Positions 37,306 through 49,219 of a stretch of DNA of 64,000 bases are shown here, piece after piece (position 1 is the stretch's first letter; each line of letters begins with the position of its first letter). Below the pieces are notes generated by a model, which saw nothing but the letters and a program-made list of their open reading frames with translations, had not been told where the DNA came from and searched no databases. Position numbers and translations under genes: made by a program. This DNA is from Gamsiella multidivaricata (taxonomy: Eukaryota; Mortierellomycota; Mortierellomycetes; Mortierellales; Mortierellaceae), in assembly GCF_025024155.1 (NCBI RefSeq), contig NW_026251777.1, positions 124,001 to 188,000 of the forward strand, written 5' to 3'.

Positions 37306-37998
37306 ATGGAACCGATAGAAGACCCACCGCAGGTGGCCAAGCTGCGATCGCTACTGAACAGGAGCGCACGGATCGAGATCACGGATGGACGGTTGTTTGT
37401 CGGTCAGTTCATGTGTATTGATCATTCCAAAAACATCATCCTCGCGGGCGCCTATGAATCAAGACCTTTGTCCTCTGCAGCAGCAGCAGGAGGCACAGGT
37501 GCAAATGCTTCAACGGTGAGTCAGGATATAAAGGCCATTGCGGCAGCCACCTCTGCCGCGATCTCGGCGTCCAATTCGGCTTCGGCTTCAGGAGCAGGAT
37601 CGCCAGGAGTGGCGGCGGCGGTGGCGGTTTCGGGAGATTCTTCAGAGGAGGCGACGCCGAAACCGAGGCCGGGGATCCTTAAACGGAACTCGGAGGAAGA
37701 AGGCAGGTTCTTTTTTTTTTTTTTTTTTTTTTCGTGGGATATGACATTCCCCATGCTATTTTCGTCCTTAAAAAACATTCTCTATGGCAGAAACATGTTT
37801 CTAACGCTCGTTTTTTTATTATTATTCATGATCCTGATGTTCTTTCGATTCCTTTTTATAGAAAAGAGATTTGTGGGACAGATCATGATCCCGGGACATC
37901 ATATTGTCAAGGCAGAGATGGACTGCAGTCATTTGCGGGGCGCGGATTCACGGTTAAAGGCACCTTTGACCTACAACCTCGATTACTTGTTAGGATGA
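37306..37998 (+). CDS. NAA38: NAA38/LSMD1-like Sm-fold protein (NatC auxiliary subunit)
   Basis: Exons 37306-37702 and 37862-37998 give 177 residues. Naa38 is the Sm-like auxiliary subunit of the NatC N-terminal acetyltransferase. Sm motif 1 is seen as LLNRSARIEITDGRLFVGQF with NIILAGAYE, and Sm motif 2 as RFVGQIMIPGHHIVKAEMD. Between them is an unusual Ala/Ser/Gly-rich insert of about 85 residues (AAAAGG...SASASGAG). The intron needs thought: it is 159 nt with no stop and multiple of three, so the frame is open through it. The downstream frame is reached from tatag at 37861 only if the donor is GC at 37703 (AAG|GCAGGT); the nearby GT at 37707 breaks frame. If the intron is retained, a hydrophobic insert would result. 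Confidence 0.8.
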   Translation: MEPIEDPPQVAKLRSLLNRSARIEITDGRLFVGQFMCIDHSKNIILAGAYESRPLSSAAAAGGTGANASTVSQDIKAIAAATSAAISASNSASASGAGSPGVAAAVAVSGDSSEEATPKPRPGILKRNSEEEGRFFFFFFFFSWDMTFPMLFSSLKNILYGRNMFLTLVFLLLFMILMFFRFLFIEKRFVGQIMIPGHHIVKAEMDCSHLRGADSRLKAPLTYNLDYLLG

Positions 37999-38262
37999 TC
38001 CGGCATTACATACCAACACTACATCTCCTTCGATATCTCTCATCAGCATCGCAGCCCGAGCATTTTTGTAACATATTAAAACATCGTAATTCAATGTCCA
38101 GATCTTTTGACGAGAACGAGAGAGAGAGAGTGAGAGTGAGTGAGTGAATGAGGAACGACGAGATATAATGTCTATGCATGTTGTACATGCCTCTTTATTC
38201 CATAAACCACTCTTGCATTTATCCCACCTCAAACCCCCCCCCCCCCCTCCTCCGACGGCTGT

Positions 38263-38728
38263 CTATACTGTCTTCTCCACGGGACGATTCCACTCCTTCG
38301 GGAACCGGACCTTGGGCTTCATATTCTTGGCCGCATGTCTCAGATCCAAGGGTACATCCGCCACAGCCTCGGGATCGTTCTTTGCCTCATTGATCAACCT
38401 GTCCAATGTATCGCTCAACCACTTGAAGTTCTGGGATCGATCCTGAAACTTTTCGCAGCTCATCTTCACCACCTTCTTCATGGGATCGTAACGTGATCCG
38501 ACCAACAACAGGAATTTGTGGAGCTCTGGGTTGGTGAGCGGTAGGGATTGGGTCTCGACGGTGAGGACCACTTTGGGGGCGGCGGGGTGGTTCACTTCGC
38601 CAATGTAGGTCGTTGTACGGAACTTGAGGATCTGGGTCTTGGTTGGAGGCTGGAAGGGCTTCACGAAGGCTAATGACAAGAGAAAAACGTGTGCGTGCAA
38701 ACGTTCGTGTGGTTAATTAGATGGTCGG

Positions 38729-38776
<48 letters not shown>

Positions 38777-39313
38777 TTGTTATAAAGTAGCATTGGAGCC
38801 GTACTTGTCCTGGCGAGATCAGGATTCCAAGATACGGCTCCCAATGGATTTTTTTCAACACAAAAAGCGTTTTCTTTACCCTTCAGCTTGGGGATCTCGT
38901 ATTTGGCAATACGAAGGTATTTCCTGACTTCCCGCTGGGCCTCCAAAGTATCGTAACCGGCCTATAGATATATATATTTCCAACAAAACGAACAAACAAA
39001 CAGCATGAGTGTTTCCGCTGTGTAGTTTCTCGCTACACATTCTCCACAAAAGTCCTGTAAAAACAAAAACCCCTGCAGCAAGGTGGAGGAAAAAAAAAAA
39101 ACGTACAGTGGTCGAGTCATCAAACTGGTATTCCTCGAGGTTGGAGATATCCAACATATCCTTGTTGCTGCCTGAATTACGGATAGCGCCCAATGCAGAG
39201 GAACGGGGTCTGTCCGCAGAGATGGGCGAGGTCATCAGTGTGCGGACAGCTTGTCTCTGCATTGAAGCTGCAGTCATGCCCACGACTGGCGTCCTTGTGA
39301 TTGAGCGCAACAT
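38263..39313 (-). CDS. RSM24: Mitochondrial small-subunit ribosomal protein mS35 (RSM24/MRP-S28 family)
   Basis: Exons 39313-39107, 38961-38880 and 38669-38263 give 231 residues. mS35 is a mitochondria-specific protein of the small mitoribosomal subunit. The N-terminus is a presequence (MLRSITRTPVVGMTAASMQR). The family core is YDTLEAQREVRKYLRIAKYE, KTQILKFRTTTYIGEVNHPA, APKVVLTVETQSLPLTN, and HKFLLLVGSRYDPMKKVVKM, then CEKFQDRSQNFKWLSDTLDR. The ATG at 39313 is chosen over an upstream in-frame one because the presequence begins there. Intron 2 contains the T29A18 palindrome. Divergent from FBA1 with 418 bp between starts. Confidence 0.9.
38730..38776. repeat. T29-A18 perfect inverted homopolymer
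   Basis: A run of 29 T is immediately followed by 18 A, so the segment can fold back on itself as an 18-bp A-T hairpin. It lies inside the second intron of the mS35 gene. Confidence 0.9.
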
Positions 39314-39731
39314 GGCCAATGTCCTTGAGAGTTTGTGAGAAGTCCGGGATGCGAAAGCAAAAAGGGAGGGGCGGGAGGTTCGTATGTTATTGTAGGGGGG
39401 CGGTGCTTGGGTCCCGTTGTTTCCGTTTGTTGCGTCCCAGTTCGGTTCCTGACGAGCAAGAGAGGAATGGGTTCTGGTGGAGCTGAGGGGTGGGGGGCTT
39501 TTTTGTTGTTTATCGGAGGACAAGGGGGATGGATCAATGGGGAAGGCGATCTGATTAAGGGTATTGCGAACTGACACGAAACTCAAAAAAAATTGGCTCC
39601 ACAGTGTACGTGGAGGTGGGATAGATACGCGAAGAGGAGTGCTGTTTGTTATCTGCCTCTTCTTCTTTCTTCATCTCTCACCTCTCCCACTTGCTCATAT
39701 ACCACCTTCCCTCAACAGCACTCTAAGCACT
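39314..39731. promoter_or_regulatory. Shared divergent promoter mS35/FBA1
   Basis: 418 bp between outward-facing starts. The FBA1 side ends with a CT-rich tract (39655-39710) typical of strongly expressed fungal genes. No TATA box is obvious. Confidence 0.55.
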
Positions 39732-41490
39732 ATGGGTCTTCTCGATATCGTCCCTGCTGGTGTCATCACCGGCGACAACGTCCGCAAGGTCTTCAAATAC
39801 GCCTCCGAACAAGGCTTTGCCATCCCCGCCATCAACTGCACCTCCTCTTCCAGCGTGAACGCTGCTATCGGTAAGTAAAGCAAATTGAACCAAAGCCATT
39901 CCACTCTACCGAGCGCATTTCCTTATTATAAACTGTCTCTCTTTTTTTTTTTTTTCGTTCCCCATTTGCATTTGGTTGTGTATTTATGCGTGTTCATCAC
40001 ATCGGATAATAGAGGCCGCTCGTGATGCAAAGGCACCGATTATCATCCAGTTCTCAAACGGAGGAGCCGCCTACTATGCCGGTAAGGGCATCTCCAACAA
40101 GAACGAGGCTGCCTCGATCCTCGGCGCCGTCGCCGGTGCGCACCACGTCCGCACAGTCGCCAAGGCCTACGGAGTCCCCGTTATCCTGCACTCGGATCAC
40201 TGCGCCAAGAAGCTCCTCCCCTGGTTCGATGGTATGCTCGCCGCTGATGAAGAGTACTTTGCCAAGCATGGCGAGCCCCTCTTCTCATCCCACATGCTCG
40301 ATCTCTCCGAGGAGAGCAAGGAAGAGAACATCGAGATCTGTGTCAAGTACCTCGAGCGCATGGCTAAGATCAACTGCCATCTCGAGATGGAGATCGGTAT
40401 CACGGGGGGTGAGGAGGACGGTGTCGATAACTCGGAGGTTGATAACGCGTCATTGTACACCCAGCCCCAGGATATTCTTGATATCTATAATGCTTTCTCG
40501 AAGATCACGGATCTGTTCTCGATCGCTGCCGCGTTCGGAAACGTCCACGGTGTGTATGCCCCTGGAAACGTCAAGCTGCACCCTGAGCTCTTGGGCAAGC
40601 ACCAGGAGTTTGTGAAGGAGCAATTGAAGCTCGAATCGGATAAGCCAGTCTGGTTTGTCTTCCATGGAGGCTCTGGATCGACCGAGCAGGACATCAAGAC
40701 CGCTGTGGGCTTTGGCGTTGTCAAGATGAACGTCGACACTGGTGAGTTTTACACGACTGCATGAGTGCCTGGAGATATCTTATCGTGATGACTGCCACGC
40801 TTAGTTTCCTGTCTCCAAAATCGATTTGGGCGGAGAAAGGACTGATTGTCCTTGTGGAGAAAACAATCTATTTTTCTTATTTTTCAAGATAAGAAAAGTG
40901 GGCGTTTTGGATCGTGTTTGTTGAGATAAAGAACGATATCGGATTATTTCCAGCGGCAACAAAAGACAAGGTCGACGGGACAAAGCAAGTCAGGAATGCG
41001 ACATCAACTCTAATCGAGCCTTGATCAGAAATGGACTACATCGCATGCATGGGACGCGTCGTCGACATGTCATATTCTTTTATCTTATCGCTGCACCCTC
41101 GAACCTTAAACATGACAAACCATCTTTCCTTCCATCGCATGTGTAATAGATACCCAGTGGGCCTACTGGGAGGGCATCAAGAACTTTTACGAGAGCAAGA
41201 AGGTGGGTCTACAGCTCTGCAGCGCATGTGCACTACAGACACTCCATGTTGTAAAAACGATCGAGCACGTTGCTGACATCGATGCTTTCTTTTTTTTTTT
41301 TTTTTCACACCTATCTTTTTTGTCCCCCCGACAGGGCTACTTGCAAGGACAGGTCGGAAACCCCGAGGGCCCTAGCAAGCCTAACAAGAAGTTTTACGAT
41401 CCCCGTGTCTGGGTCCGTGAGGGCGAGAAGACCATGTACGACCGCGTCAAGGTCGCCTGCAAGGACCTCGGAAACGTCGATCGCCTGTAA
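39732..41490 (+). CDS. FBA1: Fructose-bisphosphate aldolase, class II (FBA1)
   Basis: Exons 39732-39870, 40013-40741, 41150-41202 and 41335-41490 give 358 residues, close to the yeast enzyme. It is the zinc-dependent aldolase of glycolysis and gluconeogenesis, splitting fructose-1,6-bisphosphate to DHAP and glyceraldehyde-3-phosphate in the cytosol. Seen: FAIPAINCTSSSSVNAAI, IIIQFSNGGAAYYAGKG, the catalytic Asp/zinc His in VILHSDHCAKK (D108, H109), CHLEMEIGITGGEEDGVDN, AAFGNVHGVYAPGNVKLHPE with a zinc His, the phosphate-binding FVFHGGSGSTEQDIKTA, and the end KVACKDLGNVDRL. The third intron (40742-41149) is 408 nt. All splice joins keep frame. Confidence 0.97.
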
Positions 41491-43125
41491 AATAGCCCTA
41501 CACTGTCTCCCCCCCCCTCCCTCGTCCTCGCTCTCCCTCTTTCTCCTCCTCCGCTCATATATCGAGCTTTTTATTTTTCATTTCTTTCAGTACATTTTCC
41601 TCAACCAAGACATGATGAGCGCTCCACCACTGTCGTTGAGCGCAGCTCTTCTTTGTGCAATACCTAGTATGAACTCTGTTCTCTCTCATAAAAAAAAAAA
41701 CAAACACTGCGATCACGAAAAAGTTTTCCAGTGGAATGGTACGTTGTCTTTTTTTTCGTTTTTCAAAGGAGGACCGGTCAGCTGTTCGTTATTTGAGATA
41801 TGCACCCTGAACTACATGCCTTGACTAGACCCTCGTCTGAACAGTCCGTGTCCCCCGTTTTTCATGCAGTTCCAAAAAAATAAATAAATAAAATAATAAA
41901 ATAAAATAAAAAGAAGTCAATTGTATGTAGACTACCCGTTTAGCAACATCCCCCGATTGGCAGAGATGTTTCGCAGCTTGGCTGTCTTAGTCTGTGCACC
42001 AGAGACCCATAGAACCAGAAACCCAGAGGAATGAATGGATGCACAGCTGCACCCTTTTTTGGAGGGGAGTCCAGAAGAAACTAACAGCGCGGAGAAAAAA
42101 AAAAAAAAAAAAAAAAGATGCTTTTTGATGACGATAGTTGTTAATGCATCGTGACCAAGGCCAAAGGCTATTTCCAATATTAAAAGCAACTGGGGGGGGG
42201 ACGGGTAGCCGCAGTTGAAGCCTCCAACATCCACACTGGATATATACATGTGTACAAACAAATAAACAAATGAATAAACACATAAATAATAAATATACAA
42301 ACAAACAAGCAAACAGGCGGAGGAGGAGGAAGAATGAATGAATGAAGGGCGATAAAAACAGAACCATGGCTCTCATGAAAATGACAAATGGATGGTTGGA
42401 TGGTTGGATGGTTGGTTGGTTGGATTGTACCTTTGGCGTTGCTCACTCGCTATGCTCTCTTTTTTTTCGCTTCTCGGCCTTGGACTATGAAAGAGAGGGA
42501 AAGTGAGAGGGTGCATGAGTGCGTGAGTGAGTGAGTGGGGTGTTCAAATAGATTTTGGCTTCGTAGTCACGTCCCTCCAGAATTGACCCGATGATCAGGA
42601 GGGAGAGACAGCCGGGGCAATTGAGGCCATTGGAGGCAGAGAAGGACAGGGTGCATGAATGGGACTGACGGGTTCCGGGAAATGGAAATGGAAATGGGGG
42701 GGGGATGCATGTGTTATGCACCCCATGTAGCACAGTATATAGCTTCTTCCCCTCTGGCTGGTATCTCTGGCGATGATGATGGCGATGGCGATGATGCGGT
42801 TGACGCTGTTGGTGCAGCAGGGAGGGGAGGGAGGGAGTGCCGAAGCGATGCGCGGTGACGAGAGAAGGGGACACAAATTAGGTTTGGTGCCTGAGAATCA
42901 CAAACAACACGGCCCACTCATGCATCCACGTAATAATAATAATATACATATATAAACGTGTTCCCCATCTCCTTCCCCCCCTCCTCCTCCTCCAAACCCA
43001 TCCTTCCTTCTTCATCATCTCTCCAACCCATCCCTCTCCATCCGCTTCATCCGCCACTAAAAGTAAAGCCCTCGCTCATTCACCTCCCTCTTTCCCCTTC
43101 CTACTCACCGCCCTTCGTATCCAAC
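41491..43125. other. Intergenic between FBA1 and Q-rich gene
   Basis: No gene is supported. The region has several low-complexity patches: C runs at 41505-41520, an A run at 42095-42116, AAATAAATAAA at 41878-41905, a four-fold GGTTGGATGGTTGG type repeat at 42390-42425, and a CT-rich promoter block at 42960-43110 leading to the next gene. A 15-nt match to the 5' end of U2 snRNA at 42467-42481 does not continue. Confidence 0.5.
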
Positions 43126-44786
<1,661 letters not shown>

Positions 44787-45471
44787 AGTACTCAAAGCTA
44801 ATGGCCATTGTAGTTGTACACTCACCCACACTCTGTACCGCATTATTATCTTTTTTTTTTTTTTATTCCTTCGTTCAAGTCTTGTTTATACTCATATTCA
44901 CACACACGCTGTACCATCTTACACTGTCCAACATAGTACCATCCCTCCACTCTCCACCGTTTTTCTTTCTTCTCTTTGGCGACAAATGCAACTCGATAAG
45001 AGTCTGTATGTGTCCCTGTAATGACCCATTTTTGTTTTTGCTCTATATTACATACGTCTATACCCTTTCCTTGTCTCTCCCCACACCTACACATAGTTTC
45101 TTTCTGCTGATACAAATACTTGTCCATAAACTTATACACTTATACATACAAATAAACCATTCTATTTAGCAAACATCGCTGGTATCGCATGGCATAGCAA
45201 TTGTGCGAAAAAGGAGAGAGAGAGCGAGAGGAGCTATGCTCTACATCCTATCAACAATGCGCACAATGCGCTGACAAATGGTCTAGGAAACCCTAGATTC
45301 TTCGAGCATCGATGTGAGCTTGGGCCGGGTCATAACCATAGTCCACAAACAACACATATTTTTTTGTTCCGCTCAGACGAATCAAGTCTCATCCACTTTT
45401 CACCATTCCGCATTCGCCAAACTAAAAAGACAACGCATCAGGCGGCATAAAAAGACGAATACGAAGAAAGC
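44787..45471. other. Intergenic: Q-rich gene 3' flank and thioredoxin-like promoter
   Basis: AT-rich 3' flank with a T run at 44851-44866 and a cacaca stretch. AATAAA occurs near 45150. No ORF with coding character. Confidence 0.5.
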
Positions 45472-46630
45472 ATGTCAGTTGGCACGGTTGTCCCATTCAT
45501 CAACGACTTTTTGGTCATCAACGGAGATGCCTCGACGACGATCGGAGGCCCCGTCCCCGAAGGACGCACCAAAGTCGTCGTGCTCGAGTTCTGGGCCACG
45601 TAAGCTGCCTGGACTATATTTTCGCATTATAGCCATGGGACATGGACCTTGGTAGAGGATGCTAATGCTATGTATTTTACATTGGCGCGCCAATCGATGT
45701 ATTACTTACTGTACACAGTTGGTGCGGGCCATGCCTTCAGAGGTGAGCATATCGATGATATATGTTATGCTGCTAGAGGATGTTATGATTTGCAATCGAC
45801 AGACGATGACTAACATCGACGACGGTACTGGTTCTTTTGAATAGCATCCCGCATCTGTCGGAACTGCAGCGCAAGTACAAGGATGTGGACGTGACCATCG
45901 TCGGTGCGACCAACGAGAAGGATGAACAGGTACTTACTATACACGCTACGCTGCGCACGTCGTTGAGCTGTGCTGTTGCGAATGGTGGCGCGAGCATGAA
46001 ATAAAAACATGGATGGATGTATCTGACGGTCCTTTCTTTTTTTTTTTTTTTTTCTTTTTTTTGCTTGTTTCGTGTTAGAAAATTCGCGACTTTGCAAACA
46101 GCAACTCGATGGACTACACGGTTGTCATCGACACGAACCAGTCGTTGTTCTCGAGTATGTCTTTCGTTTTTTTACGCGTCTACCAACATAGCTATGAACA
46201 AAGCAAAAAAAAAAAAAGAAGAGAAAGCGACGCGTCGCTCGTTCTATCTCCCGCTCAACCATAGCTCCATCCACTCAACTCCACCTATCTGTTTATCATA
46301 GAGGTGTTCAAGGCAAGCGGTGCAACAGGTATCCCCTTCGCAGCCGTGGTCGTCAACAACAAGATCGTGTTTTCAGGACATCCCATGGACCCACAGTTTG
46401 CAAAGACTCTCGAGGACGCAGCCTCCAAGGCCTCGTCCACACGCAAGGAGCCCGTGGCCTTGCCGTTGGTCACACAGACGTACGAGGAACTGATGCAGTT
46501 GAGACCCAAGGAATTGAGACAGATCTTAGAGGACCGGGGTATCAGGACCACGGGGTGCTCGGAGAAGGGCGATTTTGCCAAGCTCATCGTCGAGACTTGT
46601 AGAAATACGCAATATTATCGTCAAGAGTGA
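45472..46630 (+). CDS. Thioredoxin-like protein (WCGPC) with C-terminal SAP/MANF-C-like domain
   Basis: Exons 45472-45599, 45719-45742, 45845-45929, 46079-46154 and 46302-46630 give 213 residues. The N-terminal part is a TlpA/redoxin-type thioredoxin fold: TKVVVLEFWATWCGPCLQ with redox CxxC at C45/C48, then SIPHLSELQRKYKDVDVTIV, and the cis-Pro region ATGIPFAAVVVNNKIVFSG. The 24-nt exon 2 carries the active-site CGPC. The last ~45 residues, LMQLRPKELRQILEDRGIRT, TGCSEKGDFAKLIVE, resemble the three-helix SAP-like fold of the MANF C-terminal domain (xxL..R.I...GC.EK.D....I). No signal peptide is visible, so cytosolic. A reductase acting on protein or peroxide substrates is likely, but the specific partner is unknown. 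Confidence 0.8.
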
Positions 46631-46842
46631 TAGCGAGCGGGGTGTCAGTGCAGTTGACGAATAAAAAAGAAGTTGGCGGTTCTTCCACACGTCTCTTCTC
46701 TCGATACTGCTTTTCATTCTTTCATATCTTACAAAGAACACACACTTTCTTTCTTTCACTCCAACACTTTAAGCTACATTCATCACCCCCCACTAAACGC
46801 AAAACAACACCACCCTTTCTGACACTATCTTCCTATAACACC

Positions 46843-47055
46843 ATGGCAGACGGACCCAAGAACCCCGAGATGACCAACCCACACTCCAAGGACGACCACC
46901 CGCATCCCTCCCCAGTCAAGATCCCACGCGAAGAGCTGATGCACATGCATCCCAGGGACCTGCTCCATATCCTGGACGAGCGCCATATCGATCACAAAGG
47001 TGCTGTCGAAAAGGATGAGCTCGTCGACCTCATCCTCACCAAGTGTTCTCACTAA
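46843..47055 (+). CDS. Small standalone SAP/MANF-C-like domain protein
   Basis: A single-exon 70-residue ORF starting 213 bp after the thioredoxin-like gene on the same strand. An acidic/His-rich leader (NPHSKDDHPHPSPVKIP) precedes REELMHMHPRDLLHILDERH, then IDHKGAVEKDELVDLILTKC. This aligns without gaps to the last domain of its neighbour (EELMQLRPKELRQILEDRG...EKGDFAKLIVETC): EELM, L.ILE/DR, EK and the final C are shared, while the GC cysteine is Ala-Val here. The ATG has a good fungal context (ACACCATGGC). It is too short for functional prediction; a tandem partial duplication of the neighbour is the simplest origin. Confidence 0.7.
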   Translation: MADGPKNPEMTNPHSKDDHPHPSPVKIPREELMHMHPRDLLHILDERHIDHKGAVEKDELVDLILTKCSH

Positions 47056-47833
47056 AGTGCCACGAAGTACCGACCTGGAGGAGCCGGAAAGTCCTGTCAA
47101 GACATGAGACTTTGTTTGGCGTGGGAAGTTTGGAGGAGGAGGAGGAGGAAGGGGGAGGGACGATGTCGACAGGCTTGCGGACCTTGGCCATTTCTTTTCT
47201 TTCTCATTATTATTACTGTTATTATTGTTACTGTTATTGTTATTGAAGCCTTGCATTATCCTCAAGCGCAAAAAAAAACCCCCTCGTCGAGTAGGACGAT
47301 GCAACTCTTTGCGCAGAATAAAAAATACTCGTTTTTTCTTTTCATCTCTTTGCGTTGTATCTGCAACGGCATACTCGGATAAAAGCCAGGCTTTTTTTTT
47401 TTTTTTTTGTCTGCCTGCCCTTCAAAGAAAAGGGGGACCATGGACGAACTCTTGCTCCGCTGCCCTTCATAGTTTACTACCCTTGCTGAGAGTGAGTAGC
47501 CCTCAGAGAAATTTACTGGTGTCGCAGGCATGAAGTAACCCATACACCATGCATACATAGCTTACGCATTGTGTTGATCATTTTTTTTACGAACAAAGCG
47601 AGTAATGGAGAACAAATTGTTCTGCACTAGCGTTTTGTCTATGCAAGAGTTGAGATTCGCGCCCAACATGGCTGGTTCGAAACATTTTGACCGAATCCAG
47701 GGCAGGCCAGAAATGGGGCAAATGAGAGGTAATGAACGGTCTTGACGTGACATAAGCAGCCTGCACCTGCTCCTGCGGCTGCTTCAATCTCGGGCGAAGG
47801 CCACTCAACACACAGAGTCGTACATTTCCAGTC
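47056..47833. other. Intergenic, low coding content
   Basis: 3' flank of the small SAP-like gene (a ttattattactgttattattg-type TTA/TTG repeat at 47204-47245, T run 47391-47408). On the minus strand the frame of the relic described at 47834-48540 continues (SPEIEAAAGAGAG and LSFAPFLACPGFGQNVSNQP at about 47640-47800) until TAG codons at about 47640, so the relic may extend into this stretch. Confidence 0.4.
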
Positions 47834-48540
47834 CTAGGCCTGCGATGCATGCTGCTGCTGCTGCTGTTGCTGCTGTTGCTGGGAACTCTGACCCTGATCC
47901 TGGGTCTAGGCTTGCTGTTGGTTCTGATCTTGGGCCTTGGGCCGGTGATGACCGAGGGCTTGACGCGTGCGAGCATTTCTTCCGCAGAGTTTCAAAATCT
48001 TATGTGGACGCTGCGATAATGTCCTTGGGTGCTGTCGCTGTCCCTGCTGCTGTCCAGCATCCGTGGTACGGACAGTCGTGGTCGCAACACCAGTAACCGT
48101 CGCCGGTGCCTTGGCCCAGCCGTTGTTGCCAAAAGCCTACTGCAAGGCCTACTGGGTTTAAAACAAGCATATGGGGAGGTATGAAGGATGAACAACAGAA
48201 CTTGATGCTTGATGAGATTGTTGTTCTTGAAACGGTTTTGAAGGTCAACATATTGACGTGCATGTGTATGTGTGTGTGTGTGTGGTATCTTTACCGAGAT
48301 GGAACTGCGGGCTCAAGCGATGATCCAGCGATATCGGAACAGATTCCAATCCATTGCACGGTCGACCGCGCTCTATATGAAAATCATATCGCGTATAAGA
48401 TTGCCCACCCTCCAAGCACCCGACGCGTTATGGAAAAAAGAAATATATAAATATATGGCACAGTGCACACTTACGCGTTCAATGTCCCAGTCAGGTGAGT
48501 CAAAGAAGCGGCTGAAAAAGTGTCGCCAAAGAAGCGACGG
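47834..48540 (-). pseudogene. Probable decayed Q-rich gene, identity unknown
   Basis: Three minus-strand segments chain at phase 0 through consensus introns: up to 48475 (DLPSLLWRHFFSRFFDSPDW, DIER; donor GTAAGTG), 48372-48295 (SAVDRAMDWNLFRYRWIIA, in-frame TGA at 48313-48315, then ARSSIS; donor GTAAAG) and from 48136 (AFGNNGWAKAPATVTGVATT, later QRQHPRTLSQ, QDQNQQQA). In-frame TAG stops follow at 47906-47908 and 47834-47836, with a Gln-rich stretch between them that would otherwise read QDQGQSSQQQQ. All three stops are one C-to-T change from CGA or CAG. Upstream the frame is closed by a TGA beside the G28/C28 run. Alternatively a live gene ends at 48313. No family recognised. Confidence 0.38.
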
Positions 48541-48554
48541 TAGGTCAGGTCATC

Positions 48555-48582
48555 GGGGGGGGGGGGGGGGGGGGGGGGGGGG
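48555..48582. repeat. G28 homopolymer run
   Basis: Twenty-eight consecutive G, the only long G/C run in the window (all others are A/T or CT). It adjoins the 5'-most recognisable segment of the minus-strand relic, where it reads as a C run. Exact length is error-prone in sequencing. Confidence 0.85.
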
Positions 48583-49219
48583 CTCATGCGGGTCGAGTCG
48601 GTAAAAAGTCGTTGGTGATCAGACGCAGACGCTGCAGAGATATTTGAACTAGCACATGGCCCTAGGGCGACATCCTCGCCGCTCACAAAACATCGTGATT
48701 AGTGAGTTTGAACAGAAGTAAAAATGGATATACAAAGGAGAGAGCGTGGATAGGAGGGGGAAAGGTAGGCTCCAGTAGGTGGTGCGGAAGCAAACAATAA
48801 CTTGGCTGATCGTTGGCGCGCTTCTTGTTGGATCTAGTAGGTTCTGGTGCCAGCCTAAGGGTCGACAGTAGGGAGAGAGTGAGGAGGGTCTCATGCGAGA
48901 ATAGTACTATATCTGTGAGTGTATCTGAGCGCGTGTACGTTGGAATGTGTGGTTGTATATCCACTCCGCAAATAGAAGAGAAAGCTTAGCCAACCAGCCA
49001 ATTGAACCGCACCTTAACCCTTTCCTCTATTCAGGGTCGAGTTTTAGGGCCTTTTGCAGTAATGCACGTTGTTAACGGTCTAGTTGTCCAGAATAAAATA
49101 GCTTGTCTTTATTCTTGCTGCTAACCTCCAGAGTACAAGGTAGCATATCCACTCTTTGGAACAAAAAAAGAAAACATACCTCGCGTCGATTTGCTTTTTC
49201 ACGTTTATATCTTGTTTCT

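Noticed and set aside
42467..42481. 15-nt identity to the 5' end of U2 snRNA (TCGCTTCTCGGCCTT)
   Set aside because: The match stops there; the following bases do not contain the branch-recognition or Sm-site sequences of U2.
47845..48096. Ala-rich plus-strand ORF
   Set aside because: It is the complement of the Gln-rich minus-strand relic (GCT/GTT repeats).
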